DNA of 64,000 bases from Talinum fruticosum (lineage: Eukaryota; Streptophyta; Magnoliopsida; Caryophyllales; Talinaceae). The translations under genes and the position numbers were made by a program. Where the stretch lies: assembly GCA_021018815.1 (NCBI GenBank), contig JAITYX010000045.1, forward strand, positions 2,046,001-2,110,000, read 5' to 3'. Positions 24,463 to 35,675 of this stretch are shown here, piece after piece (position 1 is the stretch's first letter; every line of letters starts with the position of its first letter). The notes under the pieces were generated by a model. The model did not search any database. It was not told the DNA's origin and saw nothing but the letters and a program-made list of their open reading frames with translations.

Positions 24463-25488
24463 AACTACTAAGGTTTTATAATGCAACACACTAACTGTAT
24501 ATAGTGCTTTAAAATGGGGCTGAAAACACGAAACCCTACGATCCTAAATTACAAGCTTAGCCTCCAAGCACTGCTAATACACTCCGCTCAAAAGACATAA
24601 AAGCATAAAGCATAAAGTAAGCTCTAAAATCAGCCAATATAAAAAGTGAAAAGTACAAGCTGTCACTTTCATTGTTCGAGCGCTTTTCAGTGCATTTTCC
24701 AACGACGATATCGTCATGGGTTCTGATCCAAATGCTGATCTCTTGGCCTTTCTGGAAAGCTTGAACTATCCTCTATCCATCCTTATGATTTATGTTTAAT
24801 TTGGCCTGAGATTGAAAGAGATATGCAAGGAAATGTTGACAAAGGTTAGGTAGCTTACCGGAGCCGGCTGACTCTGGTAAAATTGATTCAAACTTATTCT
24901 TTCCAAATTTTTGTGAGCATACCATGACCTTCCATCAGCAGTGGACTAAGAAAAGGTGCTCCACACAAAATTTGAAGTTCCCCACCTTCCTCAATTTTGA
25001 ATTACGCACTTTAGAACACAATCTTGTATGCACCTATACTTGGTCTCTCCACTGGAGTTTTTGACCCGACTTCCATTGGCCATATCTCCCAGCTCACAAC
25101 TCCAATTGAGGCCCAAAAGGTATCCTTGGAAAGTTTATGGAGTTCATTTTCCAACATATGATGATCATTCTAGTGGGACCTTTAGATTTAGAGATATGCA
25201 GCAATTAATTTATTTGATTGTGGGTTAATTTATTTTCTCTAGATGAACTCACAATGCCCATAATTTCCCTAGCTAAAAGACATTTTGAGGCTACTTGTCA
25301 AAAAATTAGGAGGTCTAACTCCTCCTCAAAGCGGAGTTTTGAAGCAAACAAGTGGCTCTGTCCAAATGCTCTCTTGGGTAGAACCACCAAGTGCTTGTCT
25401 TTGTTGAGAAAAGGCTTTTAACTCAGCTTTATTTTGGTTTAAGGGATGCTCTTATTCATTGGTATAGTGTTCCTTAGTCACCTTTCCA
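24463..25488 (-). repeat. direct repeat 1 of insertion X
   Basis: Begins AACTACTAAGG (plus), shares ACACACTAACT, CCAACGACGATATCGTCATG and GGTATAGTGTTC with repeat 2, and ends TTTCCA. It is imperfect, with a ~40-base gap relative to repeat 2 near 25200. Confidence 0.85.
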
Positions 25489-25509
25489 TCATACTCCCTA
25501 GGTTGAAAA

Positions 25510-26145
25510 GAATTTGCCCCTAATTCACTTTGGTATCATCTTCCAAGTAAGGGGCCAAGCTTGCCTTCTTTGGGCTTGTTAGCATTCCTTGCACGTTTTG
25601 GTTTAGTGGCTCTCTTGCTTCAAACAATGATACACCTAGCTAAGCCCCTTTCAACAATAGCTTTTGTTCCCCAAAATAAATACCAAGGTAGCCACCATGT
25701 GCCATTTGAAAGAGTAGCTCACTAGTACCACCATTAGATACACCCCAAATTTTGCTCCCTTGATCAAGTACTCCTCAAGAACTAATAGCTCTCCCTTTGG
25801 ACACTTCACACGTTCTGGATACAACCTTTTAAGGTCTCTTTCATCAACAAATGTCCACTTGAATTACTCATAAACAACTGCATACACTTCCAAATACAAA
25901 GGAGAAGAATTCCTTATAGAAAATGCGCCCTTTAACATTAGAAGCTCTCCTTTATCCTCCGCTTTGGTAACCTCTTCAAGCTCCTCCATGAGATAGGGAT
26001 CCTTTTCTTGCTCAATTCCATCCACTTGGGGCTGCCCACACTCAGCCAGAACAAAAACTCTTCGGTTGGGAATTTTTGAGACAAAATGATCTAACTCCTT
26101 GAGACGTAAAACACCTCCGGGCATGGGCAACACACTACTCAACAA
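25510..26145 (-). pseudogene. unrecognised ORF between the repeats of insertion X
   Basis: The minus strand begins MLSSVLPMPGGVLRLKELD at 26145 and runs 93 codons with an acidic middle (EELEEVTKAEDKGELL) to a stop near 25864. Beyond the stop, the same frame continues plausibly as FVDERDLKRLYPERVKCPKG then ELLVLEEYLIKGAKFGVYL, so the original protein was longer. The start codon lies in the edge of direct repeat 2. I recognise no family. The in-frame continuation past a single stop favours a decayed gene over chance. Confidence 0.4.
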
Positions 26146-27206
26146 CTAAGGTTTTACAATGCAACACACTAACTATATATAGTGCTTTAAAATGGGGTTG
26201 AAAACATAAAACCCTACAGTCCTAAATTACAAGCTTAGCCTCCAAGTACTGCTAATACACTCAGCTCAAAAGACATAAAAGCATAAAGCATAAAGTAAGC
26301 TCTAAAATCAACCAATACAAAAAGTGAAAAGCACGAAGTGTAGCTTTCACTTGTTCGAGCGCTTTCAGGTGCATTTTCCAACGACGATATCGTCATGGGT
26401 TCTGATCCAAATGCTGATCTCTTGGCCTTTCTGGAAAGCTTGAACTATCCTCTATCCATCCTTATGATTTTTGTTTAATTTGGCCTGAGATTGAAAGAGA
26501 TATGCAAGGAAATGTTGACAAAGGTCAGCTAACTTACCGAAGCTGGCTGACTCCGGTAAAATTGATTCAAACTTATTCTTTCTAAATTTTTGTGAGCATA
26601 CCAAGACCTTCCCTTAGTAGTGGACTAATTAAAGGTGATCTACACAAAATTTGAAGTTCCCTACTTTCCTTAATTTTGAATTATGCACTTTAGAACACGA
26701 GTCTTATATGCGCTTATACTTGGTCTCTCCAGTGGAGTTTTTGACTGACATCCATTGGCCATATCTCCCAGCTCACAACTCCAATTGAGGCACAAAAGGT
26801 ATCCGTGGAAAGCTTATTGAGTTAGCTTTCTAGGCATATAGTGGTCATCCTAGTGGAACCTATATATTGTGAGATTTTCAGTAACTAATATAAACTGGTT
26901 AAATCGGGTGAGGAAAGCTCGACAACCTTATTTGATTGTGGCTTAATTTATTTTCTCCGACTGAGCTTATGATGCTCATAATTTCTCTAGCTAAAGGACA
27001 TCACGAGGCTTTTTGTCACAAAATTAGGAGGTCTAACTCCTCCCCAAAGCCGAGTCATGAGGTAAATAAGTGGCTTGTCCAAATGCTCAGCGAGGCGAGA
27101 ACCACCAAGTGATTGTCTTTGTTGACAAAAGGCTTTTAACTCAGCTTGATTTTGGTTCAACGGATGCTCCTTTTTGTTGGTATAGTGTTCTGCGGTCACC
27201 CTTCCA
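26141..27206 (-). repeat. direct repeat 2 of insertion X
   Basis: Partner of the repeat at 24463-25488. Its right end (TTCCA) meets the resumed B integrase at about 27207. Confidence 0.85.
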
Positions 27207-29706
27207 TTAGAAGTAAATCGTATGTCCTAGTTATTGTCGATGATTACTCACGATTTACCTGGGTGTGTTTTCTTAAGAACAAAAATGAATCATTCAAAGA
27301 GTTCACTAAGATTTGCGGGAAAATACAAGTGGAGTCCGAGATTTAGCTCAGGAGAATTTGAACTCGACCATGAAAGGGAGTTCAATTACTTAGAATTTGT
27401 AGAATTCTGCGACAAGAATGGCATCTCCCACAACTTCTCAGCACTAAGAACTCCTTAATAGAATGGAGTAGTGGAGAGGAAGAACATGACACTTGAAGAA
27501 ATAGGAACAAAAATGATGATTAAAAATTATCTACCATATTATTTCTAAGCTGAGGTAGTTAACACAATAAGCTACACTCTCAACGGATGCCTGACCTATT
27601 TTGAAGAAGCACCCTACGAGCTATACAAACGGAAGAACCCTGACATTTCCTACTTTAAACCATTCGGATGTAAATGCTTTGTGCATAACAATGGTAAGGA
27701 ACATTTGACCAAATTTGATGCTAGGTTAGATGAAGGTATTTTTCTTAGTTATTCTTCTCATAGCAAAGCTTATAGAATCTTTAACAAAAGAACTAACAAA
27801 GTGGAATAAAGTATCCACCTTATCTTTAATGAAATTGATCATGGCAAGATAAGTGAATCCACTTTCTTAGATCTCAAGCTCAATCGAGATGAAGATGACA
27901 TAACAAAGGTTGAGCTCATGATGAACAAAAACAAAGGAACTAAGCCAACTCAGAATGAGCCAGTTTAAGAACCAACTCGGACTATCGAAGATCAAGCTAA
28001 TGAATAAAATCAACAAACTAAACCAGCTGAAGATCGAGATCATTCAACCAATAAAATCTAGTAAATCAGAGATTAGGTAAAGATTTTAAATGTGTATCTA
28101 GTCACCCAGTTGAGAACATCATTTCGACATCAATAGTAGGGTAAGAACTCGTTCTTCTTTGCAAAACTTATGTGTATCTTCAATATTCATCTCATTAATG
28201 GAACCTAAAAATCTACGAGAAGCCCTACTTAAACCTGAATGGGTAGATGCCATTTAAGAAGAATTAACTCAATTTAAAATAAACCAAGTCTACACTCTTA
28301 CTAAACGAGCTTCGATCACCTAGTTATAGGAACCAAATGGGTATTCAAAAACAAACTGGATGAGGGAGGGTTGGTAGTCAGAAACAAAGCGAGATTAGTT
28401 GATCAAGGATATAACCAAGGAGAGGGAATTAATTATAGAGAAACCTTTACACTTGTTGCCAGGAGTAAGGCAATCAAATTTCTCCGAGCAATAGCATCTA
28501 GCATGAACATTAAATTATATCAAACAGATGTTAAGTGTGCATTTGTCAATAGTTATAATCCAGGAAGAAGTTTATGTTGAGCAACCCCTTGGATTTAAAA
28601 ACTCTTAATTTCCAAATCATGTTTTCAAATTGCAAAAAGCTTATATGGTTTGAAACAAACTCCCGGAGCTTGGTATGAAAGACTCAGCAGTTTCTTGCTT
28701 GAAAACGATTTTAAAAGATGTCATATTGACAAAACTCTTTTCACAAAAACCAAGGGGAATGACTTTCTCATTATTCAGATCTACACTGATGACATTATAT
28801 TTGGAGCTACTATGAAACTCTATGCCAAGAGTTTTTGAGTTGACGAGACTGGAGTTCCAAATAAGTATGGTGGGAGAACTCAATTTCTTTCTTGGATTGC
28901 AAATCAAGTAAGAAAAAGATGGCATCTATGTTCATCAATCCAAATAAACCAAGGAGTTACTCAAGAAGTACAAGCTACCAGATGTGAAACATGCAACAAC
29001 ACCAATGAGTAGTAGTACCAAGCTGGACTCGGATGAGAAAGGTAAAGATGTAGATCAAAAAATCTATTGAGGTATAATTGGATCCTTAATTTATCTTACA
29101 TCTAGTAGGCGAGATATCATGTTTAGTGTCTATCTATGTGTAAGATTTAAAGCTAATCCAATAGAAACACATCTCATCTGCGGTGAAGAGAATTTTTAGA
29201 TATCTTACAAGAACTTAGACACTTGGTCTTTGGTATTCAAAGGACTCAAGTTTGACTCTCAATAAATATTTAGATGTTGACTATGCTAGATACAAGGTTG
29301 ATAGAAAGAGCACCTCAGGAGCATGTCAATTTCTGGGTCAATCACTCATCTCCTCGCACTCGAAGAAGTAAAATTCAGTTTCTCTATCAACGAGTGAGGT
29401 AGAGTACATAATAGTTGAAGCTTGTTGTGCTCAAATTTTATGGATCAAGCAACACTTAAAGGATCTAGGATTATTATTCACATCTATCCCAATAAGTGTG
29501 ATAATCAAAGTGCCATCAGCATTACAAAGAATCCAGTCTAGCATTAAAAAACAAAGCACATCAAGGTCAAATATCATTTTTGAGAGACCACTCTGAAAAG
29601 GCGATATTGCACTTGAGTTTATTCATACCAAATTTCAATTAGCTGATATCTTCACAAATCCTCTAAGTGAAGATAAGTTTTCTTTATTAGGAATGAACTT
29701 GGCATG
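27207..29706 (+). pseudogene. copia integrase core, reverse transcriptase and RNase H (B)
   Basis: The integrase resumes with SYVLVIVDDYSRFTWVCFLK. The second catalytic box reads LDHEREF instead of RSDHGGEF but keeps the Asp, and the catalytic Glu remains in QNGVVERKN (about 27460). The RT region (28200-28900) shows GTKWVFKNKLDEGG, NKARLVDQGYNQGEG, KLYQTDVKCAFVNS and IYTDDIIFGA, so both RT Asp boxes are kept (YVDD is YTDD). RNase H follows with SLIYLTSSRRDIMFSV (29085 on) and LADIFTNPLSEDKF (about 29640). Stops and indels at many places prevent translation. Confidence 0.85.
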
Positions 29707-30114
29707 ATGATTGTATGATTATTTGATTGATTGCATGAGGACTTATGAGTTTGATTAATTATTATATGTTACGAGTGAATAATTAGTGGATCGGTTGAAA
29801 TATAATGAAACCGATCGACAAGTTATTAAGTTTCCGAGTGTGTTCTAAGTACCTCGGACACATCCTTGAGTCAAACTCGGTTTTGAGAAAAATAGACATC
29901 AAAATTCCGAGATCATCTCTAAGTCAACGGAGAATCTTGGAAATGTTTTCAAAAATCTCTTTTTCTCTCTCGTTACACGAACGGTTAGGAAACTAGCCGT
30001 TAGAAGAAATTTGTTTCAACAAGTAACCATTGCTTCTTGGAATGCCAAATGGTTAGTTAGCCGTTACTCTAAGTCGTTGACTCAGTAAGGCTTTTGCTCT
30101 TTGAGAGTCTGTTG

Positions 30115-30127
30115 TTTTATAAATAAC
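30115..30127 (+). promoter_or_regulatory. candidate TATA box upstream of the third ORF (B)
   Basis: TTTTATAAATAAC lies between RNase H and the third ORF. The aligned place in C (44301-44313, minus TTGCTATAAATAGCA) also has a TATA box, and both are followed by a pyrimidine-rich TTCACTTT stretch. Conservation in two diverged copies supports a separate promoter for the third ORF. In B the ORF start is now 2.36 kb away because of extra DNA. Confidence 0.5.
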
Positions 30128-30169
30128 AACTATTCACCCTCATTCATTCACTTTGCTATAGTAGTTATT

Positions 30170-32335
30170 TAGTTTATATTATTTAGTTTATTTTGTCTAA
30201 TTTATCCTATTTTGTATATTTATAGGTAATTATTGAATAAAGTGGGGAAGAAAAGAAAATACGTTCAAAGTGAGTTTTTAGCTACCGACAAGCGTCCAAG
30301 AAAATATATGAAGTCGGTCCATAAAAATAATATGTCATGAAATATTTATTTTATGATATTTTATTTTATGAAATCTTAATTTGAAGAGAAGAGTGAAGAT
30401 AGTCATACTCCTAAACCCACTAGGACTCCTCCTTAGAGTTGCATGAGAAGAAAGAGGAACCAAACCAAGAACCTCACTAGTCTGTTTAATTCCCACGCAG
30501 CTCTCGCTCTAGGGAACGATCTCTGGCTGCCCATCACCTCCCTCCCTGCTCATCAACGTCTCTCTAGCCGCCCACCATCTCTTGCCATCCCAAACTTCTA
30601 CCTCTCGCTGCTTCACTTCCCTCACAACTTCATCATCAATCACCTTCCAATCTCACCCCATTTGCCACCTCCTGCTTTGTCTATCAATCATCACCACTTC
30701 ATGCCACTATTATCCTATCTCATGCCAACCTCTTTGTCTTCCTCATCTTTTCATTCCACGCCAGCCTTCGTTCATCATCATCATCTTGATCATCACCACT
30801 ATGGGTAGGAATATTATAGTAGTACTATTATTATTGTAATTTTATTTTTATTGTTATTAAAGATGTTATTTTTATGTATCCCAAATTATATTAAGTGTGA
30901 GTAGTTTTATACTTAGTATAATCTATTTGAAACCTTGTTAAATTATTTATTTTGAAACAAAGTTTCGATCTTTATTCTCTTATTGATTCAATCCATGATT
31001 CTATGATAATTTGTTTTTAATGTTTATGTTTTTATGTCTAATTAATTAGAGTGCACGCTAATTACTTTTATATAAATTCATATGATAGTTTAAAAGGTTT
31101 AAGTACGTAATCGCTTGATCTTTTAGACATAAGTATCACCCTAGTTAATCATGGATGGCTCATACCCATCTCTTTTAATTAGAAAATTATCATAGATCCT
31201 TTTTAAATCAATTTGCTAGTAGATTGGTTATTAGGTGCTAGATGATGTTTTTCTAATAGTTAATGCTATAATTTGATTAAATTTTAGTACTAGTTCTAGG
31301 GTTATCAATATTAGTAGGGTTTATATTAGGGCTAGGCTAAGTAAACTAATAACTAAGGAAAAATAGGGAAGATTCGCTAATGGTTGTCTTCTACAGTTTA
31401 GCTCATGGGTAGATCAATTTGTGTGTTAATGATAAATAATAATTTTCATGGTGGATATAGATTATACTAAGTGTTTTTTATAAAATTTGATATCTTTAAT
31501 AATTATTTAATTGCTTTTTAGTAGTTTTCTTTAGTTTAATAATTTTGTTTACAAAGTTGCAATCTTTTATTATTAATTTCGTTATCCCCCTTAAATAACA
31601 ATATCTTAGGTTAGTTTTAGGAATTTTATTTTAATTTAATTTTGAGTCTTTATATATTTTAATTTTTAGATTATTTTTCAGTCAGTTTTTATTATTTTTG
31701 AGTGAGCTTGTTAGAAATTAGTTTTAAAATAGTTTCTTTTATTATTTTTCATGTTTTATTTTCTTTTAGGGTTTAGATAAAGTGCTAGTTTGATGTGATT
31801 AAATTTTAGAATTTTTGGAATTAATTTGATAATTTTTCAGATTTAATTCTTCAATTTAATTACTGTAGGTTTTTAGTTAAATAATTTCGTAAATTCGATT
31901 TTAAATTTTATTTTTATATTTTTAGGGTCTGGTTAGGTCTAGAAAATTAGTATTAATATTTTGGATAATTTTAGTATTTATTTTCATAATTAATTTAGTG
32001 CAGAATTTTACTTATTTAATTTTCTGTTTTAGAATTTGTTTATTTTCTGTTTTAATTATTCTTAAAACTATACAAAAATATATTTCTGGATTATTATATT
32101 TTTTTTATTAGGTATAAATTATTTATTTAGTTGTTAGATAATTTTCTATGATTTTTAGTTATTGATTTTAATTTATGTTTTCTTTTTGTTTTTTTAAGAG
32201 TGGTAAATTGAATTAGATTTAAGCTTACATATTTATTATATCTTTCCTCGTGGATTTGATCCCTACTTTCCTATACTATATTGTTAATTATAAGCCTAAG
32301 TAGTGGTTTAATTTATAGTTGCACAACAAGCTAAC
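30170..32335 (+). mobile_element. extra AT-rich DNA inside copia B, related to Athila-like leader
   Basis: Copia C has only ~180 bases between TATA box and third ORF, so about 2.1 kb here is an insertion. Its right part (about 31560-32330) is the inverted relative of 49890-50390, sharing CCTCGTGGATTTGATCCCTAC-like and GTGGTTTAATTT strings. In that second copy the same sequence leads into an Athila-like gag. The 121-codon ORF at 30443-30808 is Pro/His/Ser-rich and looks incidental. Exact ends and target duplication were not found. Confidence 0.5.
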
Positions 32336-32477
32336 ACTCTCTCATTCTCTACACTCGAACTCGAATTCCTTGCTTAGACACTCTTTAATTTCGGACTAAA
32401 CTCTCTACTCTCTTTCACTCGTTCACTTTTCTACTCCTTCTATTTCTCAAATCAAATCTCTTTCTCTTTCTCTCACA

Positions 32478-34027
32478 ATGTTTAAGAGGGAAAGTGCAAC
32501 CGAAGGACGGTCAACCACTAAAAAGGCTAGAACCCAAACCACCCATCATGAGAATCCTTAAAAGGATCCATCTAAAGGCAAGGCTCTTGCTTTCGATGAG
32601 CTAATGCAAATCGTTGCTCAACACTATTTTATTGAAGAGAAATTCTTTTCATCCACCAAACTCTCATGGATCAAGCCTATCCTCCACACCGGAACCTTTA
32701 AGTACCTATGTTTCTATGTCTACATATACCCCCAACTCGTCATCGAATTCTATACCAACATGGTTGCGAGAGACAACGTAGTCTCTTCTCTCGTTCAAGC
32801 GAAGGTTATTCGAATTAACCTCTCTCTCCTTCATAAATTATTTAATGTTTAGACTCTCTTTCTGAACTCAAACCCCATTCCTTTCAATGAAATCGCTGAC
32901 GATTTCTTTGACAAATATGCTAGAATTATTCCCAAGTCTAGAAAGAACTTTTACGTGACTCAAATGAGGTCCGAAGCCGGACTTGTTTACTTTATTATGT
33001 TCTCATTCTATCCATCAAAAGAGAACCACAACAGCAAGGTTCTCAAAGTTTTATATGATATTCCTGAAGGGTATGAGGTTGACCTCTTCCCTTTCATCCT
33101 CGAGCAAATAGCTTTTGTTCTTATCGATCATAGGAAACCTCCTCTTCCTTTCGGAGCTTTGTTCATTGCTGCTTTTACTCATTTCAAAGTGGATCTTCCT
33201 GATGATCCACTCAAATGTCTTGAGCCAGCCGTCTTCATAGGCGGGCTGAGCTAGATGGCCTTGGATACCAGGAAATATCATCCGGTGTCCGGGTTCATTC
33301 TTCTAAGCTTCTTCCTCTTCTCGGACTTAGAAGAGTACTGAAACTCCTCTTCTAACAGCTGGTCCATCTTCTTCCCAACCTTCCCCTTCTACAAATTTAC
33401 TTCGAAGGTGGCCTCTTAATTTGTTGGCTCTCTCCAAAGAGTTACGAGTCAACTCTTGGTGCTTTCCAGGATTTCATGCTATCTTGACTCAACTTCAGAG
33501 CATGGCTTAGAAGCAAATAGATCAAAGTCAAGCTCTAGTCTCCGAAGCGAAGAAAGATATCAAGCAGCAGCAAGAGCGCAGATCTAACAAGGACTCATAA
33601 TCCCACTTTGCAGAAGAATCATCCTTAGAATCCTCTAGCTCTTCCGACTATAAGTCGGAAGAAGAAGAAAAGGAAGAAGAAGGAGAGGAGAAAAAGAAGA
33701 AGCTGGAGTAGGCCAAGGAGAGAAAGAACCTGAGGTAATCTCCTCGGAGCACACTAAGTCCGGCTTATAACAGGTTGGGGATGTTGGTCAATCCTAGGCT
33801 CAACCTTCTGCACAACTAGCTTAAGCTGAAGAAGTTGAGAGCTCGGAAGAGGAAATAGAGAAAACAGAACCTTTAGTTCAAAGGTATGCATTTCAAGTTC
33901 AAGAACTACCTCTTCTCTTACCACCTCTTATTCGTCTAGCAATCTCAACTCAAGGCTACCATCATAGAAGAAGGGGTCCTCGTTCTTCCTCCTCCACTCA
34001 CATTGCTCCACCCCCTCCTGATTTGTA
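32478..34027 (+). pseudogene. third ORF of copia B (putative plant transposon protein)
   Basis: Starts MFKRESATEGRSTTKKART, homologous to MPKRGTAQEGGSATKKART of copia C. The middle carries the domain found in many plant transposon proteins: HYFIEEKFFSSTKLSWI, FYTNMVARDNVVSSLVQAK then LLHKLFNV, FFDKYARIIPKSRKNFYVTQ, and YPSKENHNSKVLKVLYDIPE with LPFGALFIAAFTHFKVDLPDD. A helical Gln/Lys stretch, an acidic run (SEEEEKEEEGEEKKKK near 33655) and an Arg/Ser/Pro tail (RRRGPRSSSS) follow, ending about 34027. Full length would be about 515 residues. A few frameshifts and stops are present. Function is unknown; it occupies the position where env-like ORFs sit in some copia elements, but I see no membrane segment. 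Confidence 0.7.
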
Positions 34028-34440
34028 ATTTCTTTTTTATCCAACATTTCCGTATCTTTTCCTCCCGCTTCAGTTTATTTTGGTAAAATGAATAGGGGGA
34101 GAGAAAGAATATATAGATGTTTGGTTTAGGGGAGTTCATTCTATGTCTTTGTATTTATTTTCCGAGTAATCAAAATTCGCTTTTTTGCATCATTAACTTG
34201 TGCTATTGATATCTCTTTTTTGCTATGATTTTATACTCCGGTACTTGCTCATATCTATTTCATTTATTCTAACAAATACTCTAATATATGTCTTATCTCC
34301 GATAATTTTGCATCAATTTGCTCTAATAACAAACTCGACTTGTTCTCACTAAACATCTTATAGTCATTTGTTTATGAGCCATGAAAGCTTAACTATCTGA
34401 AATTCTAGTTCTTATTTTAAGTGTTGAATGCCTTTTATCA

Positions 34441-34452
34441 AAAAGAAGAGAT
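34441..34452 (+). other. polypurine tract of copia B
   Basis: AAAAAGAAGAGA directly precedes the 3' LTR start TGAAGACTC. Copia C has AAAAAGGGGAGA at the same place. Confidence 0.7.
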
Positions 34453-34453
34453 T

Positions 34454-34826
34454 GAAGACTCAAGTATAACTCTCTATCTCTCTATGGTTTTGAATTGAAG
34501 TCATTCTTACTCTTTAAGAAGCTCGTCTTTAAGTTTTCACTACTTGTTTGACCTACTTAGAAAGCATTTCATGAGTAAACACACACAACACTTGGGTTTT
34601 TGACCACCTTAGATGCAACTCGGGTAGTTGTCGTGAGTAAATAATTTTGCATGCATATGTTATTCGATTTATAACTTTATGAGTTAACCGAAAATGAATT
34701 ACTGCATTAATTCTTATGTCTATGTTAGATTTATTAATATAAATTATTTACCTAATTAGTTTGATGCATGGTGTCTATATAATCTTAATCTCTTGTTCAT
34801 TTAAAGATAGACACTATATAAATTAT
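34454..34826 (+). repeat. truncated 3' LTR of copia B
   Basis: The first ~373 bases of the LTR align with 19892-20260, up to CACTATAT. The remaining ~1050 bases are absent and E1 integrase follows directly. Confidence 0.85.
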
Positions 34827-35675
34827 TGTGTGAGTGAGAAGCGACCACGGAGGTGAATTTAAAGATGAATTTGGTTGTAACAACTTGAGGATATTCCATA
34901 ACTTTTCAACCCCAAAGACACCGCAACAAAATGGAGTAGTTCAAAGGAAGAACCAAACATTGGAGGAAATTGTAAGGACCATGATGATAAGCAATGATCT
35001 CCCTTATTATTTTTGACCGGAAGTCTGTTTAACCGCAAACTACGTTCAAAATCATGGCCTCATCGGACCATTCACGAAAAGAACTCGTCATGAACTCTAC
35101 AAAGGTAAAAGGCCAAATGTTTCATACATTAAGACCTTTAGCTGTAAGTGTTTTGTACACGTCAATGGTAAGAAAAATATGAGTAAGTTTAAACCTCGGT
35201 TAGATGAAGGTATATTCCTTAGATACTCCTCGGTTAGTAAAGCTTACTGTGTATTTAACAAACATACTAAAATTGTTGAAGAGAGTAGTCATGTGATTTT
35301 GGATGAGAACAATGATGGTTAGATTAGTTCTTCATCATTTAGTGATCTTAGACTAAGCGAGGATAAAGAAGATGAAGGGATCCCTCATATTCTAAATTCT
35401 AACTATCCAAAACCTAGTCGGACACTAGGTAAGATACTAGAAATAACTAATCAAGTTAAGTCGGACCCTAATCTAACTCAAGAACAACTTGTATTTGAGT
35501 CTAATGAGGATTTCAACTTAAATACTAATCTTAACGTTCATCAAGAAACTGGAAGAGGACTAAGGTTCAAGTCTTACTATCCGAGAGATAACTTATTATT
35601 AGACATAAATTTAGTTATACGGACTCGGTTAGCTCTTAGAAATTTTTGTGCATTCTTTTATTTCATATCTCATAT
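34827..35675 (+). pseudogene. copia E1 integrase core, resumed after B
   Basis: Starts at RSDHGGEFKDEFG (second catalytic Asp box) and reads almost openly for about 280 codons with stops after PYYF and NNDG. The catalytic Glu box reads QQNGVVQRKN, so Glu is replaced by Gln. Further on are FSCKCFVHVNGKKNMSKF and LDEGIFLRYSSVSKAY, the usual end of copia integrase. A long acidic linker follows, ending TRLALRNFCAFF just before RT. RT itself is missing because a CACTA element begins at 35676. Confidence 0.85.

Larger units (their letters stand above)
23820..27206 (-). mobile_element. insertion X with ~1-kb direct repeats, in copia B integrase
   Basis: It interrupts the integrase between HMDLW and SYVLVIVDDYSRF. 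It contains two direct repeats of about 1.03-1.07 kb (24463-25488 and 26141-27206), separated by 650 bases with a minus-strand ORF. Both repeats end (minus sense: begin) TGGAA(A/G)GGTGAC. This fits LTRs of a minus-strand element, but no primer site is recognisable and 640 bases at 23820-24462 lie outside the repeats. It could instead be two nested insertions or an unrelated duplication. The family is not recognised. Confidence 0.55.
19892..34826 (+). mobile_element. Ty1/copia retrotransposon B (with third ORF), nested in E1
   Basis: Order on plus: 5' LTR 19892-21319, primer site, gag, protease/GAG-pre-integrase, insertion X, integrase, RT, RNase H, TATA box, extra AT-rich DNA, third ORF, polypurine tract, and 3' LTR truncated to 34454-34826. 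The first 370 bases of the two LTRs align (TGAAGACTCA(A/G)GTATAACTC onward). B sits inside the E1 integrase between GAG-pre-integrase and catalytic core. The third ORF downstream of pol recalls Sirevirus-type elements, but I cannot place the lineage firmly. All ORFs are broken. Confidence 0.85.

Noticed and set aside
30443..30808. 121-codon plus-strand ORF
   Set aside because: Low complexity (Ser, Pro, His runs from CATCAT/CTC-rich DNA) inside an AT-rich insertion; no domain.
32478..34027. Envelope protein identity for the third ORF
   Set aside because: No signal peptide or membrane segment is visible; charged and coiled-coil content argue against a membrane glycoprotein.
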